Below are positions 26,269 through 34,595 of a stretch of DNA of 64,000 nucleotides, piece by piece (position 1 is the stretch's first letter; each line of letters opens with the position of its first letter). This stretch comes from CALBTQ01 sp036725605 (GTDB lineage Bacteria; Lernaellota; Lernaellaia; Lernaellales; Lernaellaceae), in contig DAIMDW010000009.1 of NCBI GenBank assembly GCA_036725605.1, forward strand, positions 62,001 to 126,000. The letters run 5' to 3'. A program made the position numbers and the translations under genes. A model generated the notes under the pieces. That model was given only the letters and a program-made list of their open reading frames with translations. It was not told where the DNA came from and did not search any database.

Positions 26269-26964
26269 CTACTTTTCTTCCCCGGCCTCCTCGTTCTCGG
26301 TCGCCGGCTGTTCTTCGACGGCGCTCTCTTCGGCGGTGCTCTCTTCGGCGGCGGGCGCCGGTTCGGGAAGTTCGCGTGGATTCTCCTTCAGCGAAGCCAA
26401 CAGGATCAGCTCCCACAGGTTGTTGTCTTCCAACGGGGCTTCGGTGCGCGAAATGGCCGCCGTGTGGCTTTGCACCAGCAGGCTGCCGGCCATCGCGCCG
26501 CGATAGTCCTTCTTGAAGCCCTTCTTGGTGACCAGCAATTTCTTGAACATCTTCTCGCAATTGTCGACGAACTCGTCGGTCACCAACGCCGGCAGCGCGT
26601 CGCGCCGCTTGTCGTGCCAGAATTCCTCGTACGTTTCGTCGTAGGCGGGCAGGTCGTCGGCCTGTGCGTACAGGTCGGCCAACTGGTCGCGGTCGGCGGC
26701 CAGATCGAAATGGGCGTAGACGTCGTCGGGCGCGAAACGCAGCGTCTTGAGATCCTCGTCGGCCTGCAACATCACCGACAGGTGCAGGACGTTCTTGACG
26801 AAGTTCTGCACGTTGCCGAACTCGCTGAGCATCTGATGCTGCACCGCGTTTTCGCTCACCGCGCCGATGTGGCCGGCTTTGTGCCGCTGATTGTCCTTGC
26901 TCCGTTTCTTCATCGCCTTGCGCTGCTTGCGCTGCGCGGCCGCCTTATCGTTTTTTTTGCCCAT
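26269..26964 (-). CDS. Unknown cytoplasmic protein with basic N-terminus and acidic tail
   Basis: 231 aa from the ATG at 26964 (GGGGAAG just upstream). Residues 1-30 are strongly basic (KKNDKAAAQRKQRKAMKKRSK) and could bind nucleic acid. The middle is helical, with no motif I recognise (W-H-D-K-R-R-D-A-L-P and EKMFKKLLVTKKGFKKDYRG). The last 35 residues are Glu/Ala-rich (AAEESTAEESAVEE). No signal peptide or membrane helix is present. Codon use matches the flanks and the stop is clear, so it looks like a real gene, perhaps lineage-specific. Confidence 0.7.
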   Translation of the reverse strand: MGKKNDKAAAQRKQRKAMKKRSKDNQRHKAGHIGAVSENAVQHQMLSEFGNVQNFVKNVLHLSVMLQADEDLKTLRFAPDDVYAHFDLAADRDQLADLYAQADDLPAYDETYEEFWHDKRRDALPALVTDEFVDNCEKMFKKLLVTKKGFKKDYRGAMAGSLLVQSHTAAISRTEAPLEDNNLWELILLASLKENPRELPEPAPAAEESTAEESAVEEQPATENEEAGEEK

Positions 26965-26994
26965 CTGCTTCCCCAAATTGACTGTTGTACATCC

Positions 26995-27048
26995 AAAAAA
27001 TTACCACGACCGGCCGCGGGAATAAAGATTTGTTTGCCGCGACCGGTC
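26995..27048 (-). terminator. Probable terminator of the CRTAC1-like lipoprotein gene
   Basis: Stem GACCGGTCGCGG/CCGCGGCCGGTC (one mismatch) around a 17-base loop. On the minus strand it is followed by TGGTAATTTTTT. Confidence 0.55.
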
Positions 27049-27064
27049 GGATGATCGTCTCCGC

Positions 27065-29293
27065 CTATTTTCCGACCGCCGGATCGCCTTCGGTCAGCGT
27101 CACGTACGCATTGACGTCCAGGCCGGTCCAGGTTTCGGCGTCGCCGCCGACCCACTCGACCTGCACCTGGTCGACCGCGCCTTCCTGGCCCAGACCGAAG
27201 TGCGCGACCATCGTCGGCTGCGCGCCGTAGTGACCGCGCGGACCTTTCACGTAGCGCACCTGCACCAGGTCGCCGGCGGTGACGGTGATCTTCGCGCCGA
27301 TGCCGTTTTTGTTCGAGTTCACGCCCACCAGCTTGATCGCCAGCCAGTTGTTCTGGGTGCCGACGTTGTTGCGGAACAGCCGCGTGTAGCTGCCGCCGTC
27401 GTCGGCGCGCCGGCTGGCCGACAGCAGGTCGAGGTCGCCGTCGCCGTCGTAATCGCCCCAGGCGTTGCCGGTGCAGTCGTGCATTTCCACGCCCGTCCAG
27501 TAGGTCACGTCCAGGAACGTGCCGTCGGCCTGCTGCTCATACAGGCGGCTGTAGTGGCCTTCGTAGAGGCTGGACATGAACAGGTCCATGCGCCCGTCGT
27601 TGTTGAAGTCGATGAAGCTCGGGTCCACGTCGCCTTCGTCGGGGTTGTAGTTCATTTCCTCGTTGACGTTGTCGAAGGTGTAGTCCGGCGGGCCCTGGTT
27701 GAGCTTCACGCTCGACGGGCCGCTGTCGGGCTGATAGCGCGGGTGCGCGATGTCGGAAAGCGCCGCGTCGAACAGGCCGTCGTTGTTGATGTCGTCGAAG
27801 TCCGCGCCGAAGGTGTTGCCGGCCATGCGCTCTTCATACGCATCCAGGCCCTTGTCGCGCGCGACGTTGGTGAACGAGCCGCCGCCCTGGTTCTGGAACA
27901 GGAAGTTGTTCGTGCGCCCGTAGTTGGACACGAAAATGTCCTGCTTGCCGTCGTCGTTGAAGTCCACCCAGTTCACGCCGTAGCAGGGCGATTCGACCGC
28001 GTCGCGGATGCCCGCGGCCTCCGACACGTCCGTGTAGGCGCCCGCCCCGTCGTTGTGCAACAGGTAGTCGGGATCCGACGGCGAGTACGGATACTCCTTG
28101 AGCCAGGCGCCGATGTACAGGTCAAGATAGCCGTCGGCGTCGTAGTCGCCCAGGCTGGCCGAGGAGAGCGTGCCCCACAGGTCGGGCAGCGCGCTCGCGG
28201 CCGGCGCGAAGTGACCGCTGCCGTCGTTGACCAGCAGCACGGAAAATTCCTCGCCGTCTTTGGTCGTCGTATAGGGCTGCGGCTTGATCGCGAATACGTC
28301 CAGGTCGCCGTCGTTGTCGTAGTCGGCGACCAGGGTCATCGCGTTTTTGTATTCGTCGTCCAGGCCGGTGCCGGCGGTGGCGTCGGTGAAGGTGCCGTCG
28401 CCGTTGTTTTTCAGATAGACGATCGTCGCCGGGTGGTTGGTCGCGTCGGTGTTGGTCAGGATGATGTCCTGGTCGCCGTCGCCGTCCAGATCGGCCCAGC
28501 CGGTGCGGTACTGGCTGGAAGTGTCCAGGCCCGCCTCGGCGCTGACCTCGGTGAATTCCGTGCCGTCCTCCAGCACGCAGAACCGATTGCCCTCGAGGTG
28601 GATCATGAAATAGTAGAACGCGACGTCCCACTTAAAGCCCTGGCTGCTCGGATCGGCCGCCCAACTTTCGTCCCAGATGCGGCTCTGCAGCGTCGAGTTG
28701 GATTTCGAACCCATCACCAACTGCGGGCCGTCGTCGCCGGCGTGCTCGTACATGACCCAGAATTTCGTTCCCGGCAAAAACATCAGATTCTTGTCGGACA
28801 CGTCGACTTCGACCCAGCCGTCGCCGTCGACTTCGACCGTGATCGGATCGATGTACTCGACGGTTTCGAAATCGTCGTCCCACGGGCACACGCGCGGCAT
28901 CGAGCCGAGCCAGTCGGCGTACACGTGGATGATCGCCTCGCCGCTGCCCTCGAAATACAGCTTGATCTTTTGCACGTGGAACGGCGAATCCAGTTTGAAC
29001 TGCGTACCTTCCAGCTCGCCTTCCAGCAGGTAGTCGTTGCCGTAGAGCGGCTCGTTGTCGTCGAGGTAGACTTCGTCCGCGCTCGCCGCGCACGGATCGT
29101 CGTAGTCCTGACAATACGACGCGTACTTGTCCAGCAGCTCGTCGCCGCAGGCGCTTTCGTCGTCGTCATCGTCATCGTCATCATCGTCGTCATCATCATC
29201 ATCGCCGCTGTCGTCGTCATCGTCGCCGCAGGCGACCACTGCCATAATCAAAATCAATAGCAGTGAAATAAGTTTCCACCACTTGGTCATCAT
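27065..29293 (-). CDS. Lipoprotein with Asp stalk, FG-GAP repeats and ASPIC/UnbV domain
   Basis: 742 aa. Lipoprotein signal (ILIMAVVAC), then a Gly/Ser-interrupted run of about 20 Asp. Residues 50-250 form a domain with V-Y-L-D-D-N-E-P-L-Y and two conserved Cys pairs. Seven FG-GAP-like calcium motifs follow (DLDGDGDQDI, DYDNDGDLDV, DYDADGYLDL, DFNDDGKQDI, DINNDGLFDA, DFNNDGRMDL, DYDGDGDLDL), consistent with a seven-bladed integrin-type propeller. The last 90 residues are an ASPIC/UnbV domain (GIGAKITVTAGD, VHFGLG-like, VEWVGG). This is the CRTAC1-like architecture, usually extracellular and calcium-binding. A GGGAGG site precedes the ATG pair. Confidence 0.9.
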   Translation of the reverse strand: MMTKWWKLISLLLILIMAVVACGDDDDDSGDDDDDDDDDDDDDDDESACGDELLDKYASYCQDYDDPCAASADEVYLDDNEPLYGNDYLLEGELEGTQFKLDSPFHVQKIKLYFEGSGEAIIHVYADWLGSMPRVCPWDDDFETVEYIDPITVEVDGDGWVEVDVSDKNLMFLPGTKFWVMYEHAGDDGPQLVMGSKSNSTLQSRIWDESWAADPSSQGFKWDVAFYYFMIHLEGNRFCVLEDGTEFTEVSAEAGLDTSSQYRTGWADLDGDGDQDIILTNTDATNHPATIVYLKNNGDGTFTDATAGTGLDDEYKNAMTLVADYDNDGDLDVFAIKPQPYTTTKDGEEFSVLLVNDGSGHFAPAASALPDLWGTLSSASLGDYDADGYLDLYIGAWLKEYPYSPSDPDYLLHNDGAGAYTDVSEAAGIRDAVESPCYGVNWVDFNDDGKQDIFVSNYGRTNNFLFQNQGGGSFTNVARDKGLDAYEERMAGNTFGADFDDINNDGLFDAALSDIAHPRYQPDSGPSSVKLNQGPPDYTFDNVNEEMNYNPDEGDVDPSFIDFNNDGRMDLFMSSLYEGHYSRLYEQQADGTFLDVTYWTGVEMHDCTGNAWGDYDGDGDLDLLSASRRADDGGSYTRLFRNNVGTQNNWLAIKLVGVNSNKNGIGAKITVTAGDLVQVRYVKGPRGHYGAQPTMVAHFGLGQEGAVDQVQVEWVGGDAETWTGLDVNAYVTLTEGDPAVGK

Positions 29294-29417
29294 GGAATGC
29301 CTCCCGCTTCCGGTTAGAGCGCCGATTATTACTGATTATCGTCCGCCTGTGAAGCCGGTTTTGCATCGAGTCCGCAACGCGTAAAATCAGGGGGAAAATC
29401 ACTGAACGGAGCGGAAA

Positions 29418-30416
29418 ATGAACGTGATCCGCCTCAGCGAAATCGGCGAGCCGACGCGCCTGGAACTCATCGACCTCGAGCCGTCGCGGCCCCGCGCCGG
29501 CCAGGTGCGCCTCAAGGTCATGGCGGCGGGCGTGAACTTCGCCGAGGTGCTCATCCGCCGCGGTTTGTATCTGCCGATGCCCAAGCTGCCGTTGATTCCG
29601 GGCACCGACGCCGCCGGCGTGATCGACGCGTTGGGCGAAGGCGTCGCCGATTTCGCCGTGGGTCAACGGGTGGTCGCCACCGTGCCGCAGGGCGCGTACG
29701 CGCAGTACGTCGTCGCCCCGGCGTCGGCCGTCGTGCCGTTGCCCGACGACATCGACTTCGACCTAGCCGCCGGGCTGCCGGTCTCAGGCATGACCGCCTG
29801 GCACCTGACGCGCACCCTCGTCGAATTGCGGCCGGGCCTGACCGTGCTCAACTACGCCGCCGCCGGCTCGGTGGGCAGCTTAATTAATGGATTGGCCGCC
29901 GCACGCGGAGCGACGGTGATCGCCCTGGCCGGCGGATCGGAAAAATGCGCGCGGGCGCTGTCGTTGGGCGCGACGGAGGCGATCGATTATCTGGTCGAGC
30001 GCGACGCGCCCGGCCGCGTGGCCGAACTGACCGGCGGACGCGGCGCGGATATCGTCTACAACTCGGTGATGGGCCCGACCGTCGGCGACGACCTGCGGAT
30101 GCTCGCGCCGTTCGGGCGCATCTTCTACTTCGGCGCGGCGGCCGGCCTGCCCAACGCCAAGCATTTGCTCGTCGGCCTGATGCGGCGCTTCGTCGATACC
30201 CCGACGATCACCATGTATCATCTGCTCGCGCACCTGCGGCACGATCCGGCCGTGCATCGCGCCGCCTGGCCGCAATTGTTCGCCGCCTTGCGCGCCGGCG
30301 AGGCCCGGCTGCCGCTGCACGGCGTTTACCCACTGGCCGAGGCCGCGCGGGCGCACGAGGACGTCGAGCAACGCCGGACGATGGGCAAGTGCGTGCTGCA
30401 TCCGTGGACGGCGTAG
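29418..30416 (+). CDS. Zinc-independent medium-chain quinone oxidoreductase
   Basis: 332 aa of the MDR superfamily, quinone oxidoreductase branch. The N-terminal GroES-like domain contains AGVNFAEVLIRRGLY, then PGTDAAGVI; the zinc-binding Cys and His residues of alcohol dehydrogenases are missing. The nucleotide-binding part has NYAAAGSVGSLINGLAAARG, in which the common motif is A-A-G-G-V-G; it probably binds NADPH. GATEAIDY, GGRGADIVYNSVMG and the terminal GKCVLHP fit the family. The expected reaction is NADPH-dependent reduction of a quinone or enone. Confidence 0.9.
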   Translation: MNVIRLSEIGEPTRLELIDLEPSRPRAGQVRLKVMAAGVNFAEVLIRRGLYLPMPKLPLIPGTDAAGVIDALGEGVADFAVGQRVVATVPQGAYAQYVVAPASAVVPLPDDIDFDLAAGLPVSGMTAWHLTRTLVELRPGLTVLNYAAAGSVGSLINGLAAARGATVIALAGGSEKCARALSLGATEAIDYLVERDAPGRVAELTGGRGADIVYNSVMGPTVGDDLRMLAPFGRIFYFGAAAGLPNAKHLLVGLMRRFVDTPTITMYHLLAHLRHDPAVHRAAWPQLFAALRAGEARLPLHGVYPLAEAARAHEDVEQRRTMGKCVLHPWTA

Positions 30417-30527
30417 ATAGTCCAATGATTGAAATTTTCCCCCTGGCGCGATGCGTCATACGATGCTAGCATTAGCGCCCTGGCTGATTTGTATGAGGGG
30501 TTTATCTACCAAAGAGGAGAGTCATCC

Positions 30528-31295
30528 ATGGACCGCGAACAGATTGTGGCACGGCTGAATTTACACGCGGTGCTTCCGGTCTTGGCCAAAATCGTGCGTT
30601 TCGATCAGGAGGCGCAGGACATCGTCAAGGATTGGAACGCCACCATCCAGTTCAGCTACCTGGGCGGACCCACCGTACAGTTGAAGTTCAATGACGGCGC
30701 CTGCCGCGCGTATCGCCAGCCGGCCGCGCGCGCCGACGTCTCCTTCTGGTTCCCGACCGCGGGATTGCTCAACGCCATGTTCTCGGGCGAAGGCTTCACC
30801 CTGCCGCTGATCAACGGCTTCTGGAACGTGAAGCTGCTCAAGGGGTTCATGGCGCTGTCCAAACGGTTGGAGCATTACCTGAAAGAATTGGACGGGCAGG
30901 AACTGAGCCCCGAGCTGACCGAAAAGGTGCTCGAGTGCAAGCTCTCGGTGGCCACCTGGGCCAGCGCGGTGCTCGCCGAATTCGACGACAAGCTCAAACC
31001 GATTTCCGATCACATGATCCCCGGTTGCGTCGTCAATATCGTCATCAAGCCCAACGGCCCGAATTTCTACTTCAAAAAAACCACCGCCGGTTCCTTCCTG
31101 GCCGGCGACGGTCTGATGAAGGATCCGAGCGCCGAACTGACCTTCGCGACGACGGATGTCGCCTTTGACCTGGTCAACGGCACCCTGGACGCGATGGCCG
31201 CCACCGGCAAGGGCGAAGTCAACATTCGCGGATTGGTGATGATGGTCGACGATCTGAGCGTCATCCTGAACCACGTCGAAGATTACCTGGCCTGA
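30528..31295 (+). CDS. SCP2 sterol-binding domain protein
   Basis: 255 aa from the ATG at 30528, preceded by AGAGGAGA. Two lipid-carrier-like halves are visible. The N-terminal half has QFSYLGGPTVQLKFNDG. The C-terminal half is a clearer SCP2 fold: GPNFYFKKTTAGSFLAGDG, ELTFATTDVAFDLVNGTLD, then A-M-A-A-T-G-K-G-E-V-N-I-R-G. Such proteins bind hydrophobic ligands in a tunnel. It lies 13 bp before an aminotransferase gene in the same operon. The ligand is unknown. Confidence 0.82.
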   Translation: MDREQIVARLNLHAVLPVLAKIVRFDQEAQDIVKDWNATIQFSYLGGPTVQLKFNDGACRAYRQPAARADVSFWFPTAGLLNAMFSGEGFTLPLINGFWNVKLLKGFMALSKRLEHYLKELDGQELSPELTEKVLECKLSVATWASAVLAEFDDKLKPISDHMIPGCVVNIVIKPNGPNFYFKKTTAGSFLAGDGLMKDPSAELTFATTDVAFDLVNGTLDAMAATGKGEVNIRGLVMMVDDLSVILNHVEDYLA

Positions 31296-31308
31296 GAGGG
31301 AGGTTGCC

Positions 31309-32652
31309 ATGCCTGCGAAAACCGCGAAAAAAGCCCCGAAGAAAACCGCCGCCCCCAAAAAGGCTCCGGTGAAAAAAGCCGCCGTTAAAGCCGCGCCCAA
31401 AGCGCCGGCGGCGAAAAAGCCCTATACCTTCGAAAAGAGCAAAGAGCTGTTCCTGCGCGCCGCCAAGGTCATTCCCGGCGCGATCTACGGTCACCAGAGC
31501 CCCGTGCTCACCGTGCCCGGCAGCTTCCCCTATTACGCCGCCAAGGCCGAAGGTCCCTACTACTGGGACGTGGACGGCAACAAGTTCATCGACTACATCT
31601 GCGCCTACGGTCCGATGGTCACCGGTTACAACAATCCGGTCGTCGACGCCGCCGCCCGCGCGGAACAGGCCAACGGCGATTGCTACAACCATCCGACCGG
31701 CAAAATGGTCGAACTCGCCGAATTCCTGACCGACCTGATTCCCTTCGCCGACTGGGCCGTCTTCGCCAAAAACGGCTCGGACGTGACCACCTGGGCCACG
31801 CTGGTCGCCCGCGAGGCCACCGGCCGCAAGAAGATCGTCATGTGCAAGGGCGAGTACCACGGCGCGCACGCCTGGTGCACCCCCGGCCACGGCGGCCTGA
31901 TCGACGAAGACCGCGCCCAGATGCTGTATTACAAATGGAACGATCTGGCCGGCCTGCGCGCCCTGTTCGATCGTTACCCGGATCAGATCGCCGGCGTGAT
32001 CATGACCCCGTTCCATCACCCGACCTTCGCCGATCTGGAACTGCCCGCCCCCGGCTTCTGGCAGGGCGTGCAGAAGCTGTGCAACGACAAAGGCGCGGTG
32101 CTGATTCTCGACGACGTGCGCTGCGGCTTCCGCCTGAGCGTCAAGGGCAGCCAGGATTACTTCGGCTTCGAGCCCGACATCTCCTGCTACTGCAAGGCGA
32201 TCGCCAACGGCTACGTGCTCTCGGCCGCGGTCGGCCGCGACAGCCTGAAGGGCGCCGCCGCGAACGTCTTTTTGACCGGCTCATACTGGAACGGCGCGGT
32301 GCCCATGGCCGCGGCGCTGGCCAACATCAAACTGCTGCAGAAGGAAAACGGCGTCGCCCACATGTTCAAAATGGGCGAGCTGCTCATGAACGGCCTGATC
32401 GAGCGCGGCAAGGCCTTCGGCTACGAGATGATCGCCAGCGGCCCGACCACGATTCCGTTCATTCACTTCGGCAACGAAACGAACTTCATGCGCATGCAGA
32501 CCTGGTGCGCCGAAATGACCGTGCGCGGCCACTTCTGCCACCCGAGCCACAACTGGTTCATCAGCGCCGCGCATCAGCCGAAAGACATCGCCGCGACGCT
32601 GGACGCCGCCGAGGAAGCTTTCAAGGTCGTCAAAAAGGAATACGGCGACTAA
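31309..32652 (+). CDS. Class III aminotransferase (glutamate-1-semialdehyde aminomutase-like) with Lys/Ala/Pro tail
   Basis: 447 aa. Residues 1-37 are an unusual Lys/Ala/Pro-rich, histone H1-like extension (PKKTAAPKKAPVKKAA). The PLP fold I domain follows: YYWDVDGNKFIDY, FAKNGSDVTTWA, KGEYHGAHAWC, ILDDVRCGFR and the PLP lysine in SCYCKAIANGY. In most relatives the Asp motif reads DEV; here it is DDV. The closest family by motif is glutamate-1-semialdehyde 2,1-aminomutase and related transaminases, but no haem genes lie nearby, so another amino-group acceptor is likely. Strong RBS GAGGGAGG. A terminator follows. Confidence 0.88.
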   Translation: MPAKTAKKAPKKTAAPKKAPVKKAAVKAAPKAPAAKKPYTFEKSKELFLRAAKVIPGAIYGHQSPVLTVPGSFPYYAAKAEGPYYWDVDGNKFIDYICAYGPMVTGYNNPVVDAAARAEQANGDCYNHPTGKMVELAEFLTDLIPFADWAVFAKNGSDVTTWATLVAREATGRKKIVMCKGEYHGAHAWCTPGHGGLIDEDRAQMLYYKWNDLAGLRALFDRYPDQIAGVIMTPFHHPTFADLELPAPGFWQGVQKLCNDKGAVLILDDVRCGFRLSVKGSQDYFGFEPDISCYCKAIANGYVLSAAVGRDSLKGAAANVFLTGSYWNGAVPMAAALANIKLLQKENGVAHMFKMGELLMNGLIERGKAFGYEMIASGPTTIPFIHFGNETNFMRMQTWCAEMTVRGHFCHPSHNWFISAAHQPKDIAATLDAAEEAFKVVKKEYGD

Positions 32653-32678
32653 AGCGCTTCCCTGTTTCGCTTCCACCG

Positions 32679-32709
32679 CCCCGCCGGCCGCCCGGCGGGG
32701 TTTCTTTTT
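32679..32709 (+). terminator. Rho-independent terminator after the aminotransferase gene
   Basis: Perfect 9-bp stem CCCCGCCGG/CCGGCGGGG followed by TTTCTTTTT. Confidence 0.9.
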
Positions 32710-32771
32710 CTCCCATTTTTAGATTATTATATTCGTTGTGAACCACATGGATCATGTGAGGCAGGGAAAAC

Positions 32772-34517
32772 ATGTCATCGGTATTTAAATTGATTTTATC
32801 GATTTGGCTTCTCTTCGCTCCACTTTTGATCGTTGCCTGCGATGACGACGACGATGACGACAACGATGACAATGACGCTCTAGGCGACGACGACACTTCC
32901 GACGACGATGATAATAACACCGACGACGACACCACCGGCGACGACGATACCACCGGCGACGATGACACCAACGACGACGATGACGATATCGTTTTCGACC
33001 TATCGCCCTTGGAAGGTCCGGTCGATCTGGACGGTGATGCGGGGCTCGAATACGTCTATGTATCCGACGGCGCGGCAATGTTTTCTCTGGAAGTCCGCGA
33101 TGCGGCCGACGACCAACTTGTCTGGCGTTACGAAATTCAGCACGTCGGCGGCTTCGAGCAACTGGCTTTGGCCGATTTTGACAATGACGGCACTTTCGAA
33201 ATCGCCTTGTCCGTCTACTCCGGCACAATCGGCGCGGGAGAAAATTCGTTCCTTACGGTTTTCGACGGCAACGAAGATTTCGCCGCCGTTTTCCGCTGGG
33301 AAGCGCCGGAAAATTACATACTGATTCAATTGTCGGACTGGGACTGGAATAAAGACGGCGTCCAGGATTTAGCCGCCTATGCCCGCAACGCCAACAACCT
33401 GAGTGTCGATTTACGGGTTTTGGACGGGACAAACGATTACACGTTACTCAAACAATGGCTGGCTGATGACACTGTCGTGACAATGGGACGCGGGGAACGG
33501 TATTACCAACCATCCGACCTGGATGGCGACGGCCGCGACGAATATATCATTCAATCGCTGGTCGAGCCTCGCTGGTATGGCTATGTTGAGATCCGCGACG
33601 CAACGGACGATTCGGTCGAATGGTCGGAAAAATTTTATTATGACACACAGTACTACTCTATTAAAGTAATGGACATTGACGGTGACGGCACTCAGGAAAT
33701 CGTCATCTCCTATACCCAGGGAGAGGAACCGTCAAAAACCATATATCGACATGTCTATGTCATTGACGGAAACCAAGACTACGGACAGACGTTTTGTTCC
33801 GACACCTATTACGACCTTGATTCTGCCCACGTCTACGTGGATTGGGATTGGAACCGCGACGGTATTAACGATCTGTACATTTACGTCAACAATCAATACA
33901 CCCGCGAGCGCAAACACATTTTCTATGACGGCAGCGACGACTTTGCGATCATCAAGCAAATCGACTGCAACCTGTGTGACATTTTCACGCCAATTGTTAA
34001 TGGAATAAATAGACCGGTGGATATGGACGGCGTGTCGGGCGCCCAATATCTTTACATGTTTCGCGAACAACTGGACAACGAGTTCCGGACGACTTTCGAA
34101 GTTCGCCAGGCCGGCGACGACTCGGTGGTTTGGGAAAAACAATACCCCTGGGGCATATCCGCCTATCCGACGCTTGTCGATTTCGATAAAGACAGCACCT
34201 GGGAAGTCGGCATAACGTTCAATGGCGAGGAAGACGCCTCCGTTTATACCTACGTGGAGATCGTCGACGGCAACGAGGCGTTTTCCACCATTTACGCCAG
34301 CGGCGAGATTTTCGACGCCAATGGTTTCAGCCAAACCGGTTTCGACTTCGACCGCGACAGATATCCGGATCTGATGCTGGAAGCAGCCAAATACAGCCGC
34401 CTGCACGACTTCGCATATTTTCTGGACGGATCTCCAAACTGGGGCTTCTTCAAGCAATTCGACACACAAAGCGACGACGAAATCTCGATCGTCGGCGCGC
34501 CGCTGTTGCCCAATTGA
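32772..34517 (+). CDS. Asp-stalk lipoprotein with VCBS/FG-GAP-like repeats (paralogue A)
   Basis: 581 aa. Lipoprotein signal (FAPLLIVAC) with Asp directly after the Cys, then about 50 residues of Asp with Asn, Thr and Gly. The rest is a chain of beta-propeller-like repeats with calcium-type loops (VDLDGDAGLEYVYV, DFDNDGTFEIAL, DWNKDGVQDLAA, DLDGDGRDEYII, DIDGDGTQEIVI, DWNRDGINDLYI, DFDRDRYPDLML). Alternate blades carry V-x-D-G-N-x-D/E. It is paralogous to the next gene, but its base composition is visibly lower in GC. It is anchored outside the cytoplasm; the binding partner is unknown. Confidence 0.85.
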   Translation: MSSVFKLILSIWLLFAPLLIVACDDDDDDDNDDNDALGDDDTSDDDDNNTDDDTTGDDDTTGDDDTNDDDDDIVFDLSPLEGPVDLDGDAGLEYVYVSDGAAMFSLEVRDAADDQLVWRYEIQHVGGFEQLALADFDNDGTFEIALSVYSGTIGAGENSFLTVFDGNEDFAAVFRWEAPENYILIQLSDWDWNKDGVQDLAAYARNANNLSVDLRVLDGTNDYTLLKQWLADDTVVTMGRGERYYQPSDLDGDGRDEYIIQSLVEPRWYGYVEIRDATDDSVEWSEKFYYDTQYYSIKVMDIDGDGTQEIVISYTQGEEPSKTIYRHVYVIDGNQDYGQTFCSDTYYDLDSAHVYVDWDWNRDGINDLYIYVNNQYTRERKHIFYDGSDDFAIIKQIDCNLCDIFTPIVNGINRPVDMDGVSGAQYLYMFREQLDNEFRTTFEVRQAGDDSVVWEKQYPWGISAYPTLVDFDKDSTWEVGITFNGEEDASVYTYVEIVDGNEAFSTIYASGEIFDANGFSQTGFDFDRDRYPDLMLEAAKYSRLHDFAYFLDGSPNWGFFKQFDTQSDDEISIVGAPLLPN

Positions 34518-34595
34518 CGCCTATGCCTTTTCCCCTCCGCCGTCCTGCGGTATAAGAGAGCCATCACAACATAATAATTATCACGGGGGACAGAC

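Noticed and set aside
27200..29260. Long plus-strand frame opposite the CRTAC1-like gene
   Set aside because: It is a shadow of the FG-GAP gene; the V/I-rich end again mirrors Asp codons.
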